Below are positions 1 through 6,653 of a stretch of DNA of 27,325 bases, one piece after another. Under the pieces are notes generated by a model that worked only from the letters and a program-made list of their open reading frames with translations, was not told where the DNA came from and did no database searches. Origin of the DNA: CAXSDR01 sp964236445. GTDB lineage: Bacteria > Actinomycetota > Actinomycetes > Motilibacterales > Motilibacteraceae. The stretch is from positions 1 to 27,325 of the forward strand of contig CAXSDR010000044.1 of assembly GCA_964236445.1 (NCBI GenBank). The letters run 5' to 3'. Position 1 is the first letter of the stretch, and each line of letters starts with the position of its first letter. The position numbers and the translations under genes were made by a program.

Positions 1-225
1 GGCATTCGTGCGTCACGACCCGCTGACCATCACAGCGAAACGGTGGATCCAGGCTTAGGCACCGGGCTTCTGCTGTCAGGACCAGTCGGCATGGGTTTCT
101 ACGGCCTTTGGGCTGGCATGGCGCTGGGCGCCACGCTGGTCGCGGCGTTCAGCGTCTTCCGCGCCACTCACCACATCCGCGCGCTGTACGTCGCCTATCC
201 GGACGCAGCGCAGCGGCGGAATTGA
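1..225 (+). pseudogene. C-terminal remnant of a probable MATE-family efflux transporter
   Basis: The frame is open from the window edge to a TGA at 223-225. Only the last roughly 45 residues look like protein. A hydrophobic stretch containing GMGFYGLWAGMALGATL is followed by a short basic tail ending AAQRRN. This resembles the final transmembrane helix of MATE (NorM-like) drug/sodium antiporters, where a Gly-Leu-Trp-x-Gly motif opens the last helix. The residues before it (SRPADHHSETVDPG) do not look like membrane protein, so the homology seems to start abruptly near position 55. That suggests a 5'-truncated fragment, not merely a gene cut by the window. A GTG at 43 could start a 60-residue peptide, but I doubt it is expressed. 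The match is short, so other multi-pass transporters remain possible. Confidence 0.4.
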
Positions 226-361
226 GTTGAACGCACAGGCACGCCACAAAGGCGTCAGGCGGCGCCACGAAGTGCCGCAGAGGTGGAGCGCGCACCGTCC
301 GGGGTTCTTAAAGCACCGCTGAGTTCTCATCTCACGAAGGTCTCCGACTGACTCCACGACG

Positions 362-641
362 GTGGGGCTGTCCGTGCTCGCGCTGGTGGCGCTGCTCAGA
401 CGCGGCCGTGGCGCACTCGGACCGGGGGCTCCGAGCTGGATGTCGGTGGCCGCTGGTGTGCTGGCCGGGGCCACCATCCCGCAGTTCACAACGCTAGCCT
501 CAGCCCGCTGGTGCAGGCTGCTGCGCCGCCATCGACCCGAGACGCTGCCGACTGCGTTGGCACTCGAGTCGCTGTGCAACGCCATGGTGTCCTCGCAGGG
601 CCCGTCCTGGTCAGCGCTCTTGCGACGGCCGGCCACCCAGC
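362..641 (+). pseudogene. Internal fragment of an MFS transporter, frameshifted and cut by an IS remnant
   Basis: Translation from 362 gives alternating hydrophobic helices and a loop with GATIPQFTTLASARWCRLL followed by ALALESLCNAMV. This matches the middle of actinobacterial major facilitator transporters, which carry Gly-Ala-x-Ile-Pro, Ala-Arg-Trp and Ala-Leu-Glu-Ser at this point. After 590 the frame breaks. Restoring one T there recovers VFLAGPVLVSALATAGHPA, the expected next helix, up to about 641. Directly after that the DNA becomes the truncated IS481 transposase. The N-terminal half is absent too: an in-frame TGA lies at 320-322 and the short stretch between does not resemble MFS sequence. 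The gene has therefore lost its 5' half, one base and its 3' half, and cannot make a working transporter. Confidence 0.65.
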
Positions 642-1376
642 GCGAGGTCGGTGGACTTGGCGTAGGACCAGTGGTTGTCGGTCATGACTCGTTCGATCTT
701 GGTGATGCCGACGCTCGCGAACCAGGCTGCGGCGCGGGTGAGGAACCCGGCGCAGGTGGGGGCGCTTCTCGTCGAGTAGTACCTCGGTGTAGGCGAGGCG
801 GGAGTGGTCATCGACGGCGGAGTGCACGTAGTCGAAGCCGACTTTGGCCCGTTTGCGGGCGCTGGTGGAGCCGGTGGCGCGTCCGTGGGCTTTCCAGCCG
901 CCGCCGTCGGGGATCCGCCCGAGTTTCTTCACGTCCATATGGATCAAGTCCCCGGGCGCGTCGCGTTCGTAGCGGACCGCGGTGCTCTTCGAGGACCGGA
1001 TCACCGCCCCGGTCAGCGGGTCACACGCACTGAGGTGCGCGACGAGGTGCCGGCGCAGCACCCGGGTCACGGTCCGCTCAGGAACCCCGGTCAGGACCGC
1101 GAGCCCGGCCGGGCCGCAGCGGTGCTCCCGACGAGCGGTGAGGACCTCAGCCTCCCGCTCGGGGCTGGTGCGCGTCGGACTCGTGTGCGGGCGTGAGGAC
1201 CGCTCCTGCAGCCGGTCCCAGCCCTCGGCGTCGAACCGTGCGACCCAACGGTGCACGCACTGACGTGACACCCCGAGCTCCTTCGCGACGTGAGCTTTCG
1301 GTCGGCCCTCGAGACGAACACGACGTACCACCAGCATGCGCCCATGCACAGTGAGACGAGCGTTAGCGTGAGACAC
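641..1376 (-). pseudogene. IS481-family transposase, frameshifted and 3'-truncated
   Basis: A GTG start at 1374-1376 has GGAGG five bases upstream. The N-terminus (SHANARLTVHGRMLVVRRV) and the helix-turn-helix region (KAHVAKELGVSRQCVHRWVARF) are typical of IS481 transposases. The catalytic core follows: GDLIHMDVKKLGRIPDGGG carries the first DDE aspartate, and VDDHSRLAYTEVLLDEK comes next. Near 762-768 a single missing base shifts the frame. In the next frame the protein continues as APTCAGFLTRAAAWFASVGI and ERVMTDNHWSYAKSTDLA, which holds the second aspartate. Homology stops at about 641, before the third catalytic residue (Glu). Family members are usually around 320-330 residues, so roughly the last quarter is lost. 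The product would be inactive. Confidence 0.85.
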
Positions 1377-1378
1377 GG

Positions 1379-1432
1379 AGACCTCCGGTTGGGGTGCCTG
1401 ACTTTCGCAATCACCACCGCACCCGGAGGTCT
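1379..1432 (-). promoter_or_regulatory. Hairpin that pairs with the transposase ribosome-binding site
   Basis: Perfect 10-base arms, AGACCTCCGG and CCGGAGGTCT, lie at 1379-1388 and 1423-1432. A bulge separates them from inner GTGC/GCAC pairing at 1394-1397 and 1419-1422. In minus-strand RNA the downstream arm contains the GGAGG that sits just before the GTG start at 1376. Transcripts that read in from outside would fold and hide the site. Several IS elements are known to limit transposase translation this way. Its use here is inferred. Confidence 0.55.
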
Positions 1433-1488
1433 GCTCATGAGCAAGCCGCCACGCCGAACGTCACCAACGTCCAGGCCGACTACACCTA

Positions 1489-1510
1489 GCCGTTGGGCTG
1501 TCGTGTTACA
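1489..1510 (-). repeat. Retained terminal end of the IS481 remnant
   Basis: On the minus strand the sequence starting at 1510 reads TGTAACACGACAGCCCAACG and lies about 134 bases upstream of the transposase start. TGT at the tip is the usual start of IS481-family inverted repeats. The partner end is not present in the window, so the exact boundary cannot be confirmed. Confidence 0.5.
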
Positions 1511-1815
1511 TGCGTGGAGAGCCGAAGGCATCGAGCGCGTGGCGCAGCGTCACAGCGGGCAGCCGGCAGCGGCGAGCGATGGCACGCGTCCCAAGGCCGG
1601 CCAGCAGCCCGAGCCGGTTCGAGAGCCGCCTTCTGTCCCTCTCGCAACGCACTCTTCTGCTGCACAGCGGGTCGTCCTCCGCCCGCCGAGTTGCGTGAGG
1701 ACGACGTCCGTGCGTCGTCTGGGCCGGGGATACGTGGAGCATTACCCCGTGGCCCAACCACAGCTTGTATGTCACACCTGACCGGGACGCTGGCGCAACA
1801 GACGGCGCCTACCAC
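1511..1815. other. 305 bp without a recognisable gene
   Basis: This stretch lies between the IS end and the phosphoesterase gene. Frames are open on both strands, as is common in GC-rich DNA, but none gives a protein I recognise. A minus-strand frame ends with GTRAIARRCRLPAVTLRHAL at roughly 1530-1590, which looks faintly like a helix-turn-helix and could be a gene relic. The low similarity and lack of a good start make this a guess. Confidence 0.3.
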
Positions 1816-2193
1816 CTAGCCCGGCTGGTCCTTCGTCAGGTGCACCAGCCAGTCGCGGTCGGTGCGGATCAGCGCGTAGCGCCGCGCGCCCTCGTGCCCG
1901 TGCAGCACGAACAGCATGCGCCGCTCCGTGCGGTCCTCGAGCGCCCACCACCCGGTGTCGGCGATCGACTTGTGCTCGTCGGTGTAGGTCAGGTGGTCCA
2001 GGTCGTGGTCGGGCACCGCTACGGCGAGGCGGTTCGCCGACGCGGACGTCGGCAGGCCCCTCGGGAGCGCCCACGAGCGCAGCACACCACCTTCCTCGAG
2101 CCGCAGGTCGAAGTGCGGTCGTGGCTTGCGGTGGTCGTGCAGGACGAACGCGGGCTGGTCCCCCGCCGCAGCGTCACGGGGTCTCGGCGGCAT
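1816..2193 (-). CDS. Stand-alone LigD-type DNA 3'-phosphoesterase domain protein
   Basis: The 125-residue protein is a single phosphoesterase (PE) domain, the module that begins many bacterial LigD end-joining ligases and trims 3'-phosphate or ribonucleotide ends. The core FVLHDHRKPRPHFDLRLEEGG gives His21, His27, Asp29 and Arg31, which line up with His42, His48, Asp50 and Arg52 of Pseudomonas LigD. The motif RLAVAVPDHDLDH gives His63, matching His84. The Tyr88 position is His67 here, and the usual EYGAG loop is replaced by DTGWW. No polymerase, ligase or Ku gene is nearby. The ATG at 2191-2193 starts five bases after the rseP stop, so it is probably the last gene of that operon. A longer frame upstream would run through rseP and is not credible. 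The C-terminus (WLVHLTKDQPG) looks natural, not cut. Confidence 0.8.
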   Translation of the reverse strand: MPPRPRDAAAGDQPAFVLHDHRKPRPHFDLRLEEGGVLRSWALPRGLPTSASANRLAVAVPDHDLDHLTYTDEHKSIADTGWWALEDRTERRMLFVLHGHEGARRYALIRTDRDWLVHLTKDQPG

Positions 2194-2198
2194 GGGCG

Positions 2199-3434
2199 CT
2201 ACTGGATGCGGATCGGGTTGACGATGTCGGCCGCGAGCGTCAGCAGGCTGACCACGGCAAAGATCGCGATGACGAGGTAGGTCAGGGGAAGCAGCTTGTT
2301 GTAGTCGACTCGCCCGGGGTCGGGCCTGCCCCGGCGTCGGGCAACCAGCGAACGCGCCCGCTCGAACCAGGCGATGACGATATGGCCGCCGTCGAGGGGC
2401 AGCAGCGGCCCGAGGTTGAAGATGCCGATGAACACGTTGAGGCTCACGAAGAGGCTGAGCAACAGCCACAGGGCTCCCGCCTGCAGCGACTCGCCGCCGA
2501 TGCGGCTCGCTCCGACCACGCTGATGGGTGTCTGGGAGTCGCGCTTGGCGCCTCGGACCGCATCCCACACCTTCGGCAGCTTCTCGGGAAACAACTTGAG
2601 CGAGGCGAACGTGCCGGTCACTGTCTGACCGAGGTAGCTCGCCGTGGGCCCGACCGCGGCGAGCGGACCGTAGCTCTTGACGAACTTCGGAACGTCCTGG
2701 GAGATCCCGACCGCCGACACCGTCTCCCGGCGCGGGTCGGTGGGACCGGTCGCGTCGAGCGGCGGGCGCGACACCCGCTGCGGCGTCACCGCGGTCGTCG
2801 CCGTGACCCCGTTGCGCTCGTAGGTCACCGTGACGGGAGTCGCCGGGAGCTTGCGCAGCAGGGGCAAGAGGGCTTTGTAGTGGCGTACGGCGGTCGTCCC
2901 GACCGACAGGATGCGGTCACCGTCGCGCAGCCCCGCAGCCTTGGCCGGGCCAGTCGCATCAGCCGCCGTGCACGTCAGCTGGGTGGTCGAGGCGTACGCG
3001 CAGTCCGCGACCGTGATGACGGCCGGGTCGCTCTTGTCGAAGCTGTTGGCCCCGGAGATGTCGGGAATGCCGGCGGTCAGCGCCGCGGCATAGGCCACGA
3101 GGATGGCAAGCAGGAAGTGGGTGACCGATCCGGCGGCGAGGACGATCGTGCGCTGCCACAGGGGAAAGCGCCAGAACGACCGCTGGTCGTCGCCGGGCTC
3201 GACCTGCTCGAGCGGCGTCATCCCGACGATCTTGACGAAGCCACCGGCCGGAATCGCCTTCACGCCGTATTCGGTCTCGCCGCGGTGCATCGACCACAGC
3301 GTCGGGCCGAAACCGGCAAAATATTGTGTGACCTTCATACCGAAGGCCTTGGCCGTGAACATGTGGCCGGCCTCGTGCAGGCACACCGCTGCGAGCAGCG
3401 AGACGGCGAAGAGCACGACACCCAGGGCATACAC
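2199..3434 (-). CDS. rseP: RseP/Rip1-type site-2 membrane metalloprotease (M50)
   Basis: The 411-residue integral membrane zinc protease belongs to the family that cuts substrates within the membrane, classically anti-sigma factors in stress and envelope signalling. The first helix carries HEAGH (His20, Glu21, His24), the zinc and catalytic site. A PDZ domain sits around residues 120-210 (GPAKAAGLRDGDRILSVG). The late motif LLPLDGGH has Asp348 as third zinc ligand, and a last hydrophobic helix ends near the C-terminus. The PDZ region has two cysteines before the Gly-Pro-Ala-Lys motif. A GTG start at 3432-3434 lies five bases after the dxr stop, the arrangement seen widely in actinobacteria. 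An ATG three codons... in another frame nearby is not in frame, so GTG is preferred. ispG, which commonly follows, is missing here. Confidence 0.93.
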   Translation of the reverse strand: MYALGVVLFAVSLLAAVCLHEAGHMFTAKAFGMKVTQYFAGFGPTLWSMHRGETEYGVKAIPAGGFVKIVGMTPLEQVEPGDDQRSFWRFPLWQRTIVLAAGSVTHFLLAILVAYAAALTAGIPDISGANSFDKSDPAVITVADCAYASTTQLTCTAADATGPAKAAGLRDGDRILSVGTTAVRHYKALLPLLRKLPATPVTVTYERNGVTATTAVTPQRVSRPPLDATGPTDPRRETVSAVGISQDVPKFVKSYGPLAAVGPTASYLGQTVTGTFASLKLFPEKLPKVWDAVRGAKRDSQTPISVVGASRIGGESLQAGALWLLLSLFVSLNVFIGIFNLGPLLPLDGGHIVIAWFERARSLVARRRGRPDPGRVDYNKLLPLTYLVIAIFAVVSLLTLAADIVNPIRIQ

Positions 3435-3439
3435 GTCTG

Positions 3440-4693
3440 TCAGCCTCCGACGGCAACGAGCTCGCGGGCGCGCCTGCGCGCGCCCGTCTCAGCAGTGAGA
3501 ACATCTTCGACAGTCAACGCCTGAGCATTGACCTGTGATCCCGGATCGGTTCCGCCACCGAGCTCGGCCACCACCTGCGCCACCGTGTCGACGATTGCGA
3601 GGAACGGCAGCCGACCGGTGAGGAAGGCCGCGACGCACTCCTCGTTGGCCGCGTTGAGCACCGCGGGCGCCACGCCGCCTCGGGTTCCCGCCTCCTTGGC
3701 CAGCTCGACCGCGGGGAACGCCACACTGTCGAGCGGCTCGAACGTCCAGCTCGTCGCCGTGCTCCAGTCGCACGCGCTCGCCGCTCCCGGCACACGGTCG
3801 GGCCAGCCGAGGGCGACGGCGATCGGCAGCCGCATGTCGGGCGGGCTCGCCTGCGCCAGCGTGGAGCCGTCGGTGAACTCGACCATCGAGTGCACCACGG
3901 ACTGCGGGTGCACGACGACATCGATGCGCTCGTAGTCGATGTCGAACAGCTCATGCGCCTCGATCACCTCGAGGCCCTTGTTGATCAGCGTGGCGGAGTT
4001 GACCGTGACCATCGGGCCCATGTTCCACGTCGGATGTGCCATCGCCTGCTCTGCGGTGACGCCGCGCAGCTCGTCGCGCGTACGACCCCGGAACGGGCCG
4101 CCGCTCGCGGTGAGCACGAGCCGGGCGACCTCGCCGTGCGCGCCCGCCCGCAGCCCCTGGGCAAGGGCCGAGTGCTCCGAGTCGACGGGTACGATCCGCG
4201 CGCCGCTGCGCGCGGCAGCCGCGCGCACGAGCGGCCCGCCCGCGACGAGCGACTCCTTGTTGGCCAGCGCGAGCGTGCGGCCCTCGGCGAGCGCCGTCAG
4301 CGTCGGCACGAGGCCGATCGACCCCGTCATCGCGTTGAGCACCAGGTCGCACGGCCAGGCAGCCACCTCGGCAGCCGACTCAGGGCCGATCACGATCTTG
4401 GGCAGGCCATAGTCGCCCGAGCTCCAGCCGCGGCGCTGTGCCTCGGCATAGAGAGCGAGCTGCAGGTCCTGCGCGGCCGTCGCCCGCGACACGGCCACGA
4501 CGGCGACGGCATGCTCCAGGGCCTGGCGCGCGAGCAGCTCCACCCGTGCCCCGCCGCCCGCGATTCCGACGACGCGGAACCGCTCGGGCGCAGCGCGCAC
4601 GACGTCGAGGGCCTGCGTGCCGACAGATCCGGTGGAGCCGAGAATCACTATCTCGCGCACGGCCGTGCCGTGGTGCTCAGCTGGAACGGTCAC
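3440..4693 (-). CDS. dxr: 1-deoxy-D-xylulose 5-phosphate reductoisomerase
   Basis: This cytosolic NADPH-dependent enzyme converts DXP to 2-C-methyl-D-erythritol 4-phosphate, the committed step of the MEP isoprenoid pathway. The N-terminal Rossmann motif GSTGSVG is at residues 19-25. Further hallmarks are LALANKESLVAGG, VPVDSEHSALAQ with the metal-binding Asp and Glu, LTASGGPFRG, the flexible-lid region AHPTWNMGPMVTVNSAT, and NKGLEVIEAHELF. At 417 residues it is slightly longer than the family average of about 400. The GTG start at 4691-4693 overlaps the stop of the preceding DivIVA-motif gene by four bases, and rseP follows five bases downstream, so the three are probably cotranscribed. Without ispG next door, the later MEP steps must be encoded elsewhere. 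Confidence 0.96.
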   Translation of the reverse strand: MTVPAEHHGTAVREIVILGSTGSVGTQALDVVRAAPERFRVVGIAGGGARVELLARQALEHAVAVVAVSRATAAQDLQLALYAEAQRRGWSSGDYGLPKIVIGPESAAEVAAWPCDLVLNAMTGSIGLVPTLTALAEGRTLALANKESLVAGGPLVRAAAARSGARIVPVDSEHSALAQGLRAGAHGEVARLVLTASGGPFRGRTRDELRGVTAEQAMAHPTWNMGPMVTVNSATLINKGLEVIEAHELFDIDYERIDVVVHPQSVVHSMVEFTDGSTLAQASPPDMRLPIAVALGWPDRVPGAASACDWSTATSWTFEPLDSVAFPAVELAKEAGTRGGVAPAVLNAANEECVAAFLTGRLPFLAIVDTVAQVVAELGGGTDPGSQVNAQALTVEDVLTAETGARRRARELVAVGG

Positions 4694-5361
4694 GGGCCTG
4701 CGGGCGCATCCTGCGCAGCGACGGAGCCCTCGTGGGCAGACATCGTCCCGGCGTCGTGACCGCCGCCCGCGTCGGCACCGGGCGAAGTCTCGGGCGCGCC
4801 CGAGGCTTCGGCGAGCACGCGCTGGCGCAGCGCCACGTCGATCACCGCGTCCAGCACGTCATCGACCGCGTCCTCGTCATATCCGCCGCGACTTCGCCGG
4901 AAGACGGCGAACCGGATGTCGTCGGGGTCGAGAGGGGTGGTCGGCTGCTCGTCGAGCTGGGCGAGCAGTCGATCGGCGAGACGGTCGACCTCGTCGAAGT
5001 CGTAGCCCGTCGCCACCGGCGCCACCCGCACGAACCTGCGACCGTTTGCACCGTCGGCACCGGCGAGGGCGGCGCGTACGTCCTCGAGATCGGCATGCAG
5101 CTGCGCGTGCAGCAGCCGGGGCTCGTGGCCCGCGATGCGCACCGACACGGAGCGCTGCTCGAGCCCGTCGAGGTAGCGGTCGACGGTGCCCACGTCGTAG
5201 CCACCCCAGCAGAAGTCGAAACCCGCGCGGCGGATGGCGCCCGGAGTGAACGACGCCGGCACGCCGTCGGCCAGGGCTGCGACGGCCTCGGCGAGATAGC
5301 TGTCCACCTGCCCGCGCACATAGCCTCGCTCCCAGGGACGGACCCGGCGCAGCGACGCCAT
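4690..5361 (-). CDS. Protein with four DivIVA-type motifs, function unknown
   Basis: The 223-residue soluble protein carries four copies of a short motif of the form Gly-Tyr-x4-Val-Asp-x2-Leu. They are GYVRGQVDSYL (13-23), GYDVGTVDRYL (54-64), GYDFDEVDRLA (119-129) and GYDEDAVDDVL (160-170). This motif is the membrane-binding N-terminal signature of DivIVA/Wag31-like polarity proteins and also occurs as isolated repeats in uncharacterised actinobacterial proteins. There is no long coiled coil, so it is not a classical DivIVA scaffold. The C-terminal 40 residues are acidic, Gly/Ala-rich and probably disordered. The ATG at 5359-5361 lies one base after the rlmN stop; an upstream in-frame ATG would overlap rlmN by 90 bases with a Pro/Ser-rich extension and is rejected. 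The gene overlaps dxr by four bases. Confidence 0.75.
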   Translation of the reverse strand: MASLRRVRPWERGYVRGQVDSYLAEAVAALADGVPASFTPGAIRRAGFDFCWGGYDVGTVDRYLDGLEQRSVSVRIAGHEPRLLHAQLHADLEDVRAALAGADGANGRRFVRVAPVATGYDFDEVDRLADRLLAQLDEQPTTPLDPDDIRFAVFRRSRGGYDEDAVDDVLDAVIDVALRQRVLAEASGAPETSPGADAGGGHDAGTMSAHEGSVAAQDAPAGP

Positions 5362-5362
5362 C

Positions 5363-6607
5363 TCAGGACTGCTCGACCGGGAGGGTCGTACGGGCGTCGG
5401 CGGGCTCGGCCGACTCGGTGGCCGCGAGCTGCCCGCAGGCCCCGTCGATGTCACGGCCCCGCGTGTCGCGCACCGTGACCGCCACCCCGTGGTGCTGGAG
5501 CCGGCGCACGAACGCCGCCTCGTCCTTGCGGCGGGAGGCGGTCCACTTCGACCCGGGGGTGGGGTTGAGCGGGATCAGGTTCACATGCACCAGGTGCCCC
5601 TTGAGCAGTCGACCGAGCAGGTCTGCCCGCCATTCTTGGTCGTTGATGTCGCGGATCATGGCGTACTCGATCGAGACACGCCGACCCGTCCTGCGGACGT
5701 AGGTCCAGGCGGCGTCGAGCACCTCGGCCACCTTGTAGCGCTCGTTGATCGGCACGAGGGTGTCGCGCAGCTCGTCGTCCGGAGCGTGCAGGCTCACCGC
5801 GAGTGTGACCGGCAGGCCCTCGTCGGCCAGGCGCAGGATCGCCGGGGCGAGGCCGACCGTCGACACGGTGATCGAGCGGCGCGACAGGCCCATGCCCTCA
5901 GGGGCCGGGTCGCTGAGCCGGCGTACGGCGTCGACCACTGCGCGGTAGTTGGCGAGCGGCTCACCCATGCCCATGAAGACGACGTTGGTGACGTGGTCGG
6001 CACCTGCGATCTCACCGCGTGCCAGCGTGCGACCTGCCGCGAGGACCTGCTCGACGATCTCGCCCGTGGACATGTTGCGGGTGAGGCCCTGCTGACCGGT
6101 CGCGCAGAACGGGCACGCCATGCCGCATCCCGCCTGGCTGCTCACGCAGACCGTCGCCCGCGGGCGGATGCGGCGTTCCCCGGCCCGGGCTGTGCCGGTC
6201 GGGACGTCCGAGTCGTCCTCGGACTCGCCGCCGAGTCCGCCGTCGTCCCCCGCACCGTGGCCGTAGCGCATCAGGACGCTCTCGACCAGAGCCCCGTCGT
6301 GCAGGCGCCACAGGGTCTTGCGCGTCGCCCCCCCGTCGGCGTCCCAGGTGCGGATCGGCGTGAGGAGCTGCGGAAGCAGCGCTGCGGCGAGGCGGTCGCG
6401 GCTGGCGGACGGGATGTCGGGCATGGCGGCCGGGTCGTCGACGAGCCGCGAGAACCAGTGCGTGGAGAGCTGCTTGGCCCGGAAGGCGGGCTCGCCGAGC
6501 TCGGTGACGGCCTCGATGCGCCCGGCGAGGTCGAGGTCGCTGAGATGGCGCGGCGGCTTGCCGCGGCGCGGAGCGATGAGCACGAGCTCGGGAGGTTGGG
6601 CAGCCAT
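5363..6607 (-). CDS. rlmN: Dual-specificity 23S rRNA/tRNA A2503/A37 C2-methyltransferase RlmN
   Basis: This radical SAM enzyme methylates C2 of A2503 in 23S rRNA and, in E. coli, also A37 in some tRNAs. The cluster motif CGMACPFC holds Cys161, Cys165 and Cys168. Cys154 in ATVCVSSQAG matches E. coli Cys118, and Cys391 in DGACGQLA matches the methyl-carrying Cys355. The GMGEPLANY motif follows the cluster. Numbering uses the ATG at 6605-6607 (414 residues); an upstream in-frame start at 6628 would add seven residues. An unusual Gly/Asp/Glu-rich insert lies at about residues 115-148, just before the conserved ATVC. The last 20 residues are a variable tail. The gene sits 46 bases after cdsA and one base before the DivIVA-motif gene. 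Confidence 0.95.
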   Translation of the reverse strand: MAAQPPELVLIAPRRGKPPRHLSDLDLAGRIEAVTELGEPAFRAKQLSTHWFSRLVDDPAAMPDIPSASRDRLAAALLPQLLTPIRTWDADGGATRKTLWRLHDGALVESVLMRYGHGAGDDGGLGGESEDDSDVPTGTARAGERRIRPRATVCVSSQAGCGMACPFCATGQQGLTRNMSTGEIVEQVLAAGRTLARGEIAGADHVTNVVFMGMGEPLANYRAVVDAVRRLSDPAPEGMGLSRRSITVSTVGLAPAILRLADEGLPVTLAVSLHAPDDELRDTLVPINERYKVAEVLDAAWTYVRRTGRRVSIEYAMIRDINDQEWRADLLGRLLKGHLVHVNLIPLNPTPGSKWTASRRKDEAAFVRRLQHHGVAVTVRDTRGRDIDGACGQLAATESAEPADARTTLPVEQS

Positions 6608-6653
6608 CAGACCGAGTCTCCCAGACAATGCGAGGTCCTGCGGCCCGACAGGC

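Larger units (their letters stand above)
641..1510 (-). mobile_element. Truncated IS481-family insertion sequence
   Basis: The remnant runs on the minus strand from a preserved outer end at 1510 to an abrupt break near 641. The preserved end begins TGTAACACGACAGCCCAACG read from 1510 on the minus strand, fitting the TGT start of IS481-family terminal repeats. Inside it lie a transposase leader with a hairpin and the N-terminal two thirds of the transposase. The other terminal repeat and the sequence for the last part of the DDE domain are gone. MFS-transporter sequence abuts the break directly, so a deletion has probably joined the two. No second TGT-type end or target duplication is visible on the left. 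The element cannot move by itself. Confidence 0.75.

Noticed and set aside
226..361. tRNA or small RNA between the two transporter relics
   Set aside because: No cloverleaf, CCA-adjacent stem or T-loop sequence could be built, and it looks like plain intergenic or decayed DNA.
755..775. Programmed frameshift in the transposase
   Set aside because: No slippery heptamer is seen, the element is truncated anyway, and IS481 transposases are usually single-frame.
2121..3524. A 467-codon open frame on the plus strand opposite rseP
   Set aside because: Its Arg/Gly/Asp-rich composition has no family pattern, and rseP on the other strand has all its motifs. GC-rich third positions create such mirror frames.
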